From contig JAKVNF010000002.1 of assembly GCA_022483465.1 (NCBI GenBank), positions 866,954 through 930,953 of the forward strand: a stretch of 64,000 nucleotides of DNA. Reading direction: 5' to 3'. Both the position numbers and the translations under genes were made by a program. This DNA is from Lachnospiraceae bacterium. Its GTDB lineage: Bacteria; Bacillota; Clostridia; Lachnospirales; Lachnospiraceae. The stretch's first letter is position 1. Each line of letters begins with the position of its first letter. The notes beneath the pieces were generated by a model. It saw only the letters and a list, made by a program, of their open reading frames with translations. It had not been told where the DNA came from and searched no databases. Shown here piece by piece: positions 44,093-52,271 of this stretch.

Positions 44093-44121
44093 TTGACATT
44101 TCGACCAAACATAGTTAAAAT
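44093..44121 (+). promoter_or_regulatory. strong promoter of the Lrp/AsnC gene
   Basis: TTGACA (44093-44098), 17 bases, TAAAAT (44116-44121). Transcription should start near 44128, only a few bases before the terminator hairpin at 44132. Confidence 0.75.
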
Positions 44122-44131
44122 TTCTTTTATC

Positions 44132-44170
44132 AAAGGCACAGGCGTCTTGATCGACACCTGTGCCTTTTTT
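44132..44170 (+). terminator. terminator hairpin in the Lrp/AsnC leader (attenuator candidate)
   Basis: A perfect 11-base stem, AAAGGCACAGG (44132-44142) against CCTGTGCCTTT (44157-44167), with a small GTC/GAC inner pair, runs into TTTTTT. It sits between a strong promoter and the coding start at 44211, so it must either stop most transcripts at about 40 nucleotides or be regulated. Confidence 0.8.
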
Positions 44171-44210
44171 GTCGTTTTACAGAGGATCTTCAAAAAAGAG
44201 GTAGACATCA

Positions 44211-44774
44211 ATGAAAAAGCTGGACAAGATCGACCGGATCATCATCGGTATGCTGCAGAAGAACGCCAGGGCATCCCTGAAGGAGATCGCCAAGGAGGTC
44301 TTTCTCTCCTCCCCCTCTGTCGCAGCCAGAATCGAGCGCCTCGAACGGGAGGGCGTCATCACCGGCTACCACGCCCAGATCAACCCCATGGTGCTGAATT
44401 ACCGCATCAAGGCTTTTATCTGTCTGGAGCTGGATCCCACGGACAAGCCGGTGTTTTATCCCTTTATCAAATCTGTTCCCAACGTGGTGGAATGCAACTG
44501 CGTGACTGGGGATTACTCCATGCTGATCGAGGTCTTCTTTGAGAGCACACCGCAGCTCGATCACTTCATCAACGAACTGCAGCAGTTTGGCAGAACCAAG
44601 ACTCTGATCGTATTCTCCACCTCCGTGGAGCAGCGGGCGGTACCGCTTCGCACCGAGGAGGATGAGGACCACGTCAGCGAATTTGCACCGCTCTCCCAGG
44701 ACGGAAGGGATTCCACACCGAGTACCCTTTCCCGAAACTCCTCCAAGGCAGGCGCCTCCCCGATCGCCGGGTGA
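44211..44774 (+). CDS. Lrp/AsnC family transcription regulator
   Basis: The family comprises DNA-binding octamers or dimers that respond to amino acids. The 187-residue product has an N-terminal winged helix (LDKIDRIIIGMLQKNARASLKEIAKEV, then SSPSVAARIERLEREGVI) and a C-terminal RAM ligand domain (about residues 65-145, VVECNCVTGDYSMLIEVFF). The last 40 residues are a Ser/Thr/Glu-rich tail not usual in the family, so the domain proper ends near residue 148. It lies divergent from aspA, suggesting control of aspartate use. AGAGGT precedes the ATG. Transcription has to pass the leader terminator. Confidence 0.93.
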   Translation: MKKLDKIDRIIIGMLQKNARASLKEIAKEVFLSSPSVAARIERLEREGVITGYHAQINPMVLNYRIKAFICLELDPTDKPVFYPFIKSVPNVVECNCVTGDYSMLIEVFFESTPQLDHFINELQQFGRTKTLIVFSTSVEQRAVPLRTEEDEDHVSEFAPLSQDGRDSTPSTLSRNSSKAGASPIAG

Positions 44775-44801
44775 GGGAACCTTCAGGACCCACGCAAAAA
44801 C

Positions 44802-44842
44802 AAGGCATGCGGACAGGTTTTTTCCCTGTCTGCATGCCTTTT
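44802..44842. terminator. bidirectional terminator between lrp and the BFD gene
   Basis: AAGGCATGC, a mismatch and GACAGG pair with CCTGTC, a mismatch and GCATGCCTT. T-runs follow on both strands (TTTTG on plus, GTTTTTG on minus), serving the two convergent genes. Confidence 0.85.
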
Positions 44843-44881
44843 GTATGCGCTGCAATATTCGTTTTCTGCCTTAGACGGTTC

Positions 44882-45076
44882 CTACTGGTAGTCCTCCGGG
44901 AACCGCTTCATGTCCTCCAGGAAGGAGGCAAGGAACGGACGACATCCGCCGCAGCCGGTGCCGGCACCGGTTGCCTCTCCGATCTTCTCCACGGTGTCCG
45001 CCCCGGCGTGCACCGCATCGATGATCTTCCCGTAGGATACGTTGTGACAGTTGCAGGCAATCTTTTCCCGTTTCAT
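44882..45076 (-). CDS. BFD-like [2Fe-2S] protein
   Basis: The 64-residue protein has four cysteines as CNC near residue 8 and CGGC near residue 42, with HNVSYGKIIDAVHAGADTVEKIGEATGAGTGC between. This is the bacterioferritin-associated ferredoxin (Fer2_BFD) domain, which holds a [2Fe-2S] cluster. Stand-alone copies help release iron from ferritin or serve as small redox partners. The start at 45076 has AGAGAGG upstream; a longer frame upstream overlaps the SGNH gene and is unlike the family. No ferritin gene is present, so the partner is unknown. Confidence 0.88.
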   Translation of the reverse strand: MKREKIACNCHNVSYGKIIDAVHAGADTVEKIGEATGAGTGCGGCRPFLASFLEDMKRFPEDYQ

Positions 45077-45095
45077 ATGATCCTCTCTTTCTCTC

Positions 45096-45671
45096 CTATC
45101 CCTGAGATTTGCGCTGTCTTCTCTCAATGTCCTCCCGAATGGTGGTCCAAAGCTGTCCTGCGGCAAAGCAGGATCCCGCCTTGGTCGCATGGGCATCGTC
45201 CTTCTGGTAAAACTCCACATCCGGATGGGCTTTCCGATAGCCCCACCAGAGTTTTCCCACCGGAGCAAGCAGGGCGGATGTCTTTTCGGCCATCTTTTCG
45301 GCCGCGTCCGTCATCTCCTGCTGCTTCTCCGGCTCATTCTTCTTGGCCCAGGTGAGGTACAGCACCGGCACCGCACCAGCTGCCCGGATCCAGTCCGTCA
45401 GGGTCGTGATGCTTTCCTCGTACTCCGCAAAGGGCACGAAGGGATGGGCATGTTCCTGCAGGACCACGTAGTCATAATTTCCCCAGCGGATGTTGAAGCG
45501 CACCTCCGGCTCCTGCACATGCTGGGACAGACGCCAGCCCCCATGCGCCAGCATCGTGACCTCGCAGGCATAGCCGTCTTCCTCTGCCCGCTCCCGGAAC
45601 AGCTCCGGCATGTCGTTGTAGTACGTATGAGAATTCCCGATGAAAAGAATGCGGATTTTTGTCTCACTCAT
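45096..45671 (-). CDS. SGNH/GDSL-type hydrolase or related protein
   Basis: The 191-residue protein opens with IRILFIGNSHTYYNDMPELF, where GNSH is the block I nucleophile site (Ser) of the SGNH fold, and ends with DDAHATKAGSCFAA, which supplies the Asp-x-x-His pair. VVLQEHAHPF in the middle corresponds to the third block. It has no signal peptide, so it would act in the cytoplasm. Members remove acyl or acetyl groups from sugars and lipids. It is 19 bases upstream of the BFD gene in the same direction. Confidence 0.8.
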   Translation of the reverse strand: MSETKIRILFIGNSHTYYNDMPELFRERAEEDGYACEVTMLAHGGWRLSQHVQEPEVRFNIRWGNYDYVVLQEHAHPFVPFAEYEESITTLTDWIRAAGAVPVLYLTWAKKNEPEKQQEMTDAAEKMAEKTSALLAPVGKLWWGYRKAHPDVEFYQKDDAHATKAGSCFAAGQLWTTIREDIERRQRKSQG

Positions 45672-45709
45672 ATGTTTTCTCCAAAGCAGGCTGCCGCCTG
45701 CCCTATTCG

Positions 45710-46699
45710 CTAATTCTTTGCCGGCGTGTGCTTCTGCCTCGCCTCATACGCCTGATCGATGCGGCTGTGCAGAGACAGACAGATGTAGTCACAGCCCACA
45801 AAGACCAAGAGGAACGGAAAGATGAAGACCAGAACAAGCGGGATCAGAATTCCCGGCAGCTTGGCCCACCCCAGGACCCGGGTCAGATACTGCTGTGACC
45901 CCACAAAGCCGAAGACCACCAGATACAGGTAGCCGCAGATTCCGGCGGTCTGGGCAGCGCTCACCAGCGCGCTGGTGCCCGAGGCGGCTGCGGATGAGGT
46001 GGCCATGTACAGGACAAAGAGCCCCAGCCCCAGGTACCCGGTCCACTTTGCGGGGTAAAAGGTGCTGACCGGCTTCGGCTTCTGCACCGGAAAGCGGAGG
46101 CGGCGCAGGATGATCAGGGACAGCTCATAGATCACAAAGCCCTGCAGCACCCCCAGAAAGATCATGGAGATCACGTACAGGCGGAACAGAAACGCTGTGG
46201 AGAACATTGTGGTCACCGCCTGTACCATCTGGTCCGCGTCCTGCCCCTGAAGGGCGGCAGATTTGCTCACGGCATCCACGACCTGATTCTGCATCTCCTG
46301 AATGGTCGTGTCCAGGTTGATGCCAAACAGCCCTGCCAGGACCACACCGCTCACCACCTCGACTGCGGCCTGGATGGCCATCAGAAGCAGCATGGTCTTG
46401 CCGGGGTCTTTCTTCTGGTTCAGGCATGTGCCGAAAGCCCAGCCCGTAAAAGCCTCACAGATCGCATAGAAGAACGAGCTGTAATCCCCGCAGAAAAAGG
46501 ACATTAAGGCCATGCAGACAAATACAGGAAGGCCTGATTTTCCACCGTAAAGCGCAGCATACGCGGTCATCGGGATCGGCAGGATAAAGAGAAACAGATC
46601 ACTGAAGAGTCCCCCGCTCTGCCGGTTTAACAAAAGCATGACGCCGAAGATGGCCACTACCATGGCTCCAAAGGTAAGTTTTCTAGTCTTGATGTTCAT
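45710..46699 (-). CDS. YybS/DUF2232-like membrane protein
   Basis: The 329-residue protein has about eight helices. The first half, with LFSDLFLFILPIPMTAYAALYGGKSGL and a roughly 50-residue soluble loop (TTIQEMQNQVVDAVSKSAAL), resembles YybS-type proteins (DUF2232), which are related to the S-components of ECF transporters. Function is not established. The neighbours give no ECF module, so a transport role is only a guess. Confidence 0.65.
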   Translation of the reverse strand: MNIKTRKLTFGAMVVAIFGVMLLLNRQSGGLFSDLFLFILPIPMTAYAALYGGKSGLPVFVCMALMSFFCGDYSSFFYAICEAFTGWAFGTCLNQKKDPGKTMLLLMAIQAAVEVVSGVVLAGLFGINLDTTIQEMQNQVVDAVSKSAALQGQDADQMVQAVTTMFSTAFLFRLYVISMIFLGVLQGFVIYELSLIILRRLRFPVQKPKPVSTFYPAKWTGYLGLGLFVLYMATSSAAASGTSALVSAAQTAGICGYLYLVVFGFVGSQQYLTRVLGWAKLPGILIPLVLVFIFPFLLVFVGCDYICLSLHSRIDQAYEARQKHTPAKN

Positions 46700-46754
46700 A
46701 CAATTTCATCCTTCTCTGCCAGCAAAGCAGCGGTTCATTGAAAGCAGTGCGATA

Positions 46755-47960
46755 TCAGGATGCCAACCTTCCAGCACTCTTGAGCAGCCGAAACTGATCG
46801 AGCAGAATGCATCCAAGGAGAAGATACAGAGCCCCATAGAGCAGAGGGGTGACGCTTGCGCCGGCAACCGGATAGCCATAAAACACCAGAGCAAACAGCA
46901 CCGCATAGAGGTAATCCCTCCGGCCCCAGAAAGTGCGGCCAAGAAGGTCATTCACAAACAGAAACAGCGGAACAGAAAAGTACAGCAGACAGTAGCTCCC
47001 GCTTGCTGGGACAAAGATAATCATCATGCTGACCAAAAGTGCCATGGTCTGCCACAGACACTTTCCAATGTTACGGAATACAAACCACACAACCAGTGCA
47101 GCATATGCAAGAGCAATAATCTTTCCAACCTGGTGCCCCAACTGCAGAGACAAACCAAGCTTCTCTCCCACCATTCCGACAATGCCGGCAATGGTCACAC
47201 CGGTTGCACCACCGCCCACCGCGGTGATATTTTTCCAAAAATATCGAAATCCCTCTATCCCTCCGAAAAAGACAAAGGGCACCACAAACAGAAGCAGACT
47301 GTAGAGTACAAACCGAAATGCCTCCCGCCACCTTTTTTTTGCTGCATAGTAGAGAAAAAATATGGCAGGATAAAGCTTGAGCGCTGCCGCTATAGCAAAG
47401 AGAAACAGGCCTGCCTCCTGCTTTGCGGGACTTTTGCTCTCAGAAAGAGGAATAGCCGCCAAAATCAGAAGCAGGACGCCGCAGGCCATGTTACCGCGCT
47501 CCACTGCCATCCAAAACGGATAGGACAGAAGAACAAGCAAGAGAAAGCTGTTTTTCCGCCATCCCGGCTGCATCCTGCAGAGCCTCTGCGCTGCAAATAC
47601 AAACAGCACAGCAAATCCCGCAGTGACAACCGCGATGACAAGCATTCCGTAACCGCTGGTGGCAAGCACTGCCATATCTGTCGACTGATCCTGGGACAGA
47701 ATGCGCGAGATCAGGTAATAAAAGCAATAAGCAAGCGGAGGAAAGCAGGCATCCTGGTCTGCCATATAGATGGTGGGCAGGCCCAGATAGAAGCGCCGCA
47801 CGTGGTTAAAAAAGTCCGGAAATCGTCCGAGCTCATAGACCATCCGATTCAGGAAAGCCCCTCTGGTCGCAAGAAGAGATCCGATCTCCAGGACAAATCC
47901 CGCTGCCATCAATGTCCTCAGCCAATGCAGCGGTGTTCCCTTCTTATGCTGCGATTCCAT
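46755..47960 (-). CDS. GT87-like membrane glycosyltransferase
   Basis: The 401-residue protein has ten or more helices. After the first helix lies a loop with DQDACFPPLAYCFYYLI, and later SYPFWMAVERGNMACGVLLLIL and AAALKLYPAIFFLYYAAKKRW. The ERGN block and the K-x-Y-P motif are those of GT87 (DUF2029) polyprenyl-phosphate mannosyl/arabinosyl-type transferases. The start at 47960 has AAGGAG upstream; it overlaps the preceding gene (stop at 47944) by 17 bases, so the two are co-translated. Confidence 0.75.
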   Translation of the reverse strand: MESQHKKGTPLHWLRTLMAAGFVLEIGSLLATRGAFLNRMVYELGRFPDFFNHVRRFYLGLPTIYMADQDACFPPLAYCFYYLISRILSQDQSTDMAVLATSGYGMLVIAVVTAGFAVLFVFAAQRLCRMQPGWRKNSFLLLVLLSYPFWMAVERGNMACGVLLLILAAIPLSESKSPAKQEAGLFLFAIAAALKLYPAIFFLYYAAKKRWREAFRFVLYSLLLFVVPFVFFGGIEGFRYFWKNITAVGGGATGVTIAGIVGMVGEKLGLSLQLGHQVGKIIALAYAALVVWFVFRNIGKCLWQTMALLVSMMIIFVPASGSYCLLYFSVPLFLFVNDLLGRTFWGRRDYLYAVLFALVFYGYPVAGASVTPLLYGALYLLLGCILLDQFRLLKSAGRLAS

Positions 47961-50358
47961 TTTTTCTCCTTCTCTGTATACCGATCCGCGCCACATATCC
48001 GGCACATAAGATCCAAGCTGCCAGAGAAAGCCATCCGGCAACGATCCAGGAACGTTTGGGTGTAAAAACAAAAGATATAGTTCCGGTGCTCTTAGTCACC
48101 GTTACACTGGCAAGGCCATGATCACTCTCCATAACCTGAATCGGCGCACCATCCAGCGTCGCTGTATAGCCGGTAAAGTAATATAACGGTGCAGACAGGA
48201 CTGCCTCATCCGTTCCTTCCGGGAGCGAATAAGAAAAGCTCACCGCAGTCTCATTGCGCTGATAGCCGGAAATCATCGTACCTTCCACACTGGATCGTAC
48301 GGTTCGTGCCTCTTCCATACCATAATCCGCTTTCATCCGCAAATACAGCTTGTCGTCTCCGCACTCATTGACCAGCGTTCTGTCATAATAACTAATATTC
48401 TCTGAGAGACTGTCCATGTAGTAGAAAGAGCAGGCAAAGGCGGCACAGATTGTGATGCCATATATGGCCTTCTTCCACTTTGGCTTCCTGTCTGCCAGAA
48501 ACAGAAGCACGCAGCCCAGCACCACACTGCAAAACATGGTCGCTAACGTCAGAAAGCGCCAAATCATCTGCACACTCTTCAACTTGTTCAGAATCGGGAT
48601 CTGAGCAATTCCCTGCCAGGGGGCAATCCAGAGGCTCAGAAAGATCGAAAGCAACGCGCCTGTCATCGCAACGTTTCCAAGATTCAGGAGCTTTTTCTGC
48701 TCCGGCTTTGTCCGATAAGCGCAGCGAATCCAAAGAAAGGCAAAGAGCGTTGCCACTAGGAGGAGTCCTATGGAAAGGACCATCTCTCCGCTGGTCTGAC
48801 CGTACGCCTTGCTGTATGCTTTCGAATTTCCGGAATAAAAAATGCCGAAGATCTGAGAGATGTACGCGCCGGTCGCATTGACCACCAGTCCTTCATCTTG
48901 ATCTTTCAGTAAGTTGAAATTCTCGTGCAGATAGTAATCCGCAAGAGGAATCAAAAGATAGAGATTCAGCACTAGAGTGAGAATTCCAGCCTTGATCAGT
49001 GACACAATGCGCCGAAGTCGGTGATTTTTCCAAAGGTAGGGAAGGAGCAGAATGAAAAAGATACCCGCCAAAAATCCTACCATCACGGTGGTCAGCACAT
49101 GGCTGGAGATTACGCCAGTAAGACCCAGTGCCAGGTAACTCCATCGATTTTTTTCGCCCACATAGATCTCGTAAAAGCCGAAGAACACCAGTGGAAGGAA
49201 ACACATTGCAAGAGCTTCTCCCAATGCCTCTCTGGTGTAGATGTCCGCCAGCCGATAAATACACAGATGATAGGCAAGCGCGGCTGTCACCGCTGTACCT
49301 CTGCTCCGAAACACTCCTTCGAAAGAAAAATATGCGATCAGAAGGCCCATAACACTGATGCTGGCAAGCATCAGCTTGTAGGCATTCATCAGGGACATTC
49401 CGGCGCACATGAGAAAGGCTGGCAAAACCAGAAACACCTGCGGATACATCACTGGTGTTGCCTCTCCGTAGCCGTTGTGCTGAGCCATGTTCAGATACAT
49501 TGGAAACTGACCATTTTCCATGGCTTGGGCAATACCATCAAGTCTTCCCAGATGGAACTCGATGTCGTGCCCATCAAAGAGGAAATCATTCATAAGTGGA
49601 AGGCAACTGTAGAGCATTGCAATCATCAGTAAAAAGACAACAGCTTTGCTCTCCAGATGTTCCTCGCCTGCATATCGGAATCCCAAAAGATAGATCAGAA
49701 TGGCAAGAAAGATCAGGAGCAGCATCAGATTCCAGAGCTGATCCGTGTGAAATCCCGTATCCTGCGTCGTAATTTCGTTGATGGTGAGATCCCCTGCCTG
49801 ATATCGAACCTGAATCTTCACGCCCTGCTGGGCAGAACGTAAACTAAAAGTGGCCCGGGCAGTTTCCTGCCCCGCAGGAAGTGCAATCCTTGCTACCACC
49901 GCACCGCTCTCCCCTGCTTCTGCATCCGTATCCATCTCCTGCGGAAGGTACACCACCGCTTCATTTCCATCCTCGGATGCCTGATACGAAATGGTGACAG
50001 TATAGGTCCCTCTGGCAAGATTGTGCCCCACCGTCTCCATAGCAGTGCCCTGCTGCCCCGCCGCACTCTGGTTCGTTACCGTGAGGGAATGATCAGAATC
50101 AGAGATGATCACTTGATCTTCCCAGTCCTCCAGCGGCAGGATGCCAGTATCCCGGTCATTGCCCTCAATCACACTGTCGGGATCCTTCGCGTCGGCAACA
50201 TAGTGAACCTTACCGTTGTCCCGAATGGTTTCCTTATTCACCCAGTGCTGTTCTACCCAGTAACCGCTGATCAGTCCAACAATCAGGACAAACAGTAAAA
50301 ATCCGACTGTCATCCATACTTTTTTTCTCCACTCCCTCGTTTCTTTCTTCTGATTCAC
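47944..50358 (-). CDS. large polytopic GT-C/YfhO-like membrane protein
   Basis: The 804-residue protein has an N-terminal helix, then about 160 residues of extracytoplasmic beta-type sequence, some eleven helices (about residues 205-660), another outer domain with SVEGTMISGYQRNETAVSFSY, and a final helix with a basic end. DGHDIEFHLGRLDGIAQAMEN, with its acidic residues, and NGYGEATPVMYPQVFLVLPAFL are shared with the protein at 5526-7826, its paralogue. The outer domains suggest it acts on a surface polymer. It is translationally coupled to the GT87-like gene. Confidence 0.55.
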   Translation of the reverse strand: MNQKKETREWRKKVWMTVGFLLFVLIVGLISGYWVEQHWVNKETIRDNGKVHYVADAKDPDSVIEGNDRDTGILPLEDWEDQVIISDSDHSLTVTNQSAAGQQGTAMETVGHNLARGTYTVTISYQASEDGNEAVVYLPQEMDTDAEAGESGAVVARIALPAGQETARATFSLRSAQQGVKIQVRYQAGDLTINEITTQDTGFHTDQLWNLMLLLIFLAILIYLLGFRYAGEEHLESKAVVFLLMIAMLYSCLPLMNDFLFDGHDIEFHLGRLDGIAQAMENGQFPMYLNMAQHNGYGEATPVMYPQVFLVLPAFLMCAGMSLMNAYKLMLASISVMGLLIAYFSFEGVFRSRGTAVTAALAYHLCIYRLADIYTREALGEALAMCFLPLVFFGFYEIYVGEKNRWSYLALGLTGVISSHVLTTVMVGFLAGIFFILLLPYLWKNHRLRRIVSLIKAGILTLVLNLYLLIPLADYYLHENFNLLKDQDEGLVVNATGAYISQIFGIFYSGNSKAYSKAYGQTSGEMVLSIGLLLVATLFAFLWIRCAYRTKPEQKKLLNLGNVAMTGALLSIFLSLWIAPWQGIAQIPILNKLKSVQMIWRFLTLATMFCSVVLGCVLLFLADRKPKWKKAIYGITICAAFACSFYYMDSLSENISYYDRTLVNECGDDKLYLRMKADYGMEEARTVRSSVEGTMISGYQRNETAVSFSYSLPEGTDEAVLSAPLYYFTGYTATLDGAPIQVMESDHGLASVTVTKSTGTISFVFTPKRSWIVAGWLSLAAWILCAGYVARIGIQRRRKNGIAA

Positions 50359-50456
50359 ACACTCACCTCTCCCACTGCGTTGGTCTTCAGATCCGGCGCA
50401 GATGGCACAATAATAACCCTTATGTTATGATGGACACGGTTTCGAGGAGGTGTCCA

Positions 50457-52169
50457 TTGAAAAAGAAATGTATTCGATCGCTTCCGGTCATCACGGCTGC
50501 GGTTCTCTTCCTTTTGATCTACGGTATCCAGATTTTAAATCCACTCTATGATGCCTGGCTCTATTCCGGGAATGATCTCACCCAGCACTATCTGGGCTAT
50601 CTTCTGTACAAAAGCAGCGATTGGAGCTTTCCCATCATCGGAAAGACCGATCGGATCTTCTGGCCTAGGGGCGTTTCCGTAACGTACACAGACTCCATTC
50701 CCCTTGTATCGTTTATTTTAAAACTCTTTCGCCAGTTTCTTCCAGATCACTTCCAGCTCTTCGGGATCTTCGGTTTTGTCAGCTTCTGCCTGATGGGATA
50801 CTTTGCCGCAAGACTCCTTCGCCACACCATCTCCAATGAATGGTTCGTCCTCATTGGAAGCGTTTTCTTTGTGCTGGCACCAGTCTATCTCTATCGCCTC
50901 TTCATGCACACCGCTCTCTCCAGCGAGTGGCTGATCCTATGGGGGCTTTGCCTGGGCCTCGACTGCATGGCTGCACGCAGAGACCCCAAGGCGCTCAGAA
51001 AGCGACTGGTGGAAACACTGTTTCTTGGTTTCTTTGCCTCCTCAATCCATATCTATCTTCTTGTGATGGTGACCCTCTCGGTGTTTTCCGCGATGCTCCT
51101 TCTCTTTCTAAGAGGCAGCGGCATCATGCAGCGCCTTCGCATTTTGCTCTGGTGGATATTGTACCTGTTTGTCTGTGTTACCACAATCTACCTGTTCGGC
51201 GCTTTTTACACGAACCGAGACTCCCTGATGGCACCGGGTCTCGGCAATTACACCTTCAATCTCAACGGCTTTTTCAATCCGATGGGATGGTCACGGTTTC
51301 TTCCGAATCTCTCCTACTACGGTGCAGGTGCCGTCAACTATGTAGGGCTGGGAGTTCTGCTACTCTTTGCGGCGGCCATTGTCCTTGGCATCATAGGAGC
51401 TCTCCGAGGACATCACCCAGATGGTGCGTTAAAGGAGCAGAAAGAAAATCAGCTCGACAGGATGTCCTTTACCTTTCTCTTTCTAACGGGGATCTTCTCC
51501 TTCCTGCTGTCCCAGTCCCCCGTCATCGCGTTTGATGGAACGCACTATCTAACCCTTTCTCTGCCGGAGTGGCTCACCAAAGCCTGGAGCATCGTCCGAG
51601 ACACCGAACGTTTCATCTGGACTGTGATCTACATTCTGATGTTTGCTGCAATGACTGTCTTCTTTCACAATATCCGGCAAAAGCGCTGGGCTGTACTCTT
51701 TCTTGCCCTGCTCCTTGCAGTACAGGTCACCGATATCTCCGGACCAATTGAGGAGCGTCACAATAGATTTACTACCAGGATGGAACACACTGACTATGAC
51801 GATGCCACCCTGGATGCGCTGATGGAAACAGGAAGGTATGCTCATATCAGTTTCACCTCTAACCGAACCGAAAATCTCAACCTGATGTACACCATGGCCG
51901 AGTACAGCCTGCATCATGATCTCACATTAAACATGTTTTACGTGGCACATGATGCCCGTCTCAATGATGCCATTGATATGGTCCTGGAAGAGCTGGAAAA
52001 TGGTCCCCGGGACGATACCATCTACATTTTCAAGGAACAGGGCGACGGAGCGTTGATGCAAACCTACGCTTCCAAACTGCACTATTACGCATTTGATCAG
52101 GGATATGTAGGCGTCACACAGGAAATTTCCGACCTGCAGGAAGTTAAACTCTCTCAGATTTCAGACTGA
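50457..52169 (+). CDS. polytopic membrane protein, DUF6311-like
   Basis: The 570-residue protein has a first helix at about residues 10-28, then YSGNDLTQHYLGYLLYKSSD, FWPRGVSVTYTDSIPLVSFIL, and about ten further helices. The last 150 residues are soluble and extracytoplasmic. The acidic D-x-x-Q-H motif after helix 1 and the P-x-G-x-x-x-x-Y-T-D-S-I-P motif recall DUF6311 proteins, thought to be GT-C-type transferases. I prefer the TTG at 50457 as the start, because GAGGAGG lies six bases before it. An ATG at 50427 has no ribosome binding site. It is divergent from the gene at 47944-50358. Confidence 0.65.
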   Translation: MKKKCIRSLPVITAAVLFLLIYGIQILNPLYDAWLYSGNDLTQHYLGYLLYKSSDWSFPIIGKTDRIFWPRGVSVTYTDSIPLVSFILKLFRQFLPDHFQLFGIFGFVSFCLMGYFAARLLRHTISNEWFVLIGSVFFVLAPVYLYRLFMHTALSSEWLILWGLCLGLDCMAARRDPKALRKRLVETLFLGFFASSIHIYLLVMVTLSVFSAMLLLFLRGSGIMQRLRILLWWILYLFVCVTTIYLFGAFYTNRDSLMAPGLGNYTFNLNGFFNPMGWSRFLPNLSYYGAGAVNYVGLGVLLLFAAAIVLGIIGALRGHHPDGALKEQKENQLDRMSFTFLFLTGIFSFLLSQSPVIAFDGTHYLTLSLPEWLTKAWSIVRDTERFIWTVIYILMFAAMTVFFHNIRQKRWAVLFLALLLAVQVTDISGPIEERHNRFTTRMEHTDYDDATLDALMETGRYAHISFTSNRTENLNLMYTMAEYSLHHDLTLNMFYVAHDARLNDAIDMVLEELENGPRDDTIYIFKEQGDGALMQTYASKLHYYAFDQGYVGVTQEISDLQEVKLSQISD

Positions 52170-52197
52170 ATCCACTCCCTGCCCCCATAGAACCTAT

Positions 52198-52244
52198 AAA
52201 AATCCCGCGACCGGATCAAGCTCCGGCCGTGGGATTTCTTTTAC
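52198..52244. terminator. bidirectional terminator between 50457-52169 and potD
   Basis: AAATCCC, a mismatch and CG-ACCGG pair with CCGG-CG, a mismatch and GGGATTT. A T-rich run follows on the plus strand and five T on the minus strand. It serves the two convergent transcription units. Confidence 0.82.
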
Positions 52245-52271
52245 TATTCTGATATTGTTTGCTCTGCGCTC

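Noticed and set aside
46638..48065. A 475-codon plus-strand frame opposite the YybS-like and GT87-like genes
   Set aside because: It is antisense to two well-supported membrane-protein genes; the product is rich in Lys/Gln/His, as expected from reading hydrophobic codons backwards.
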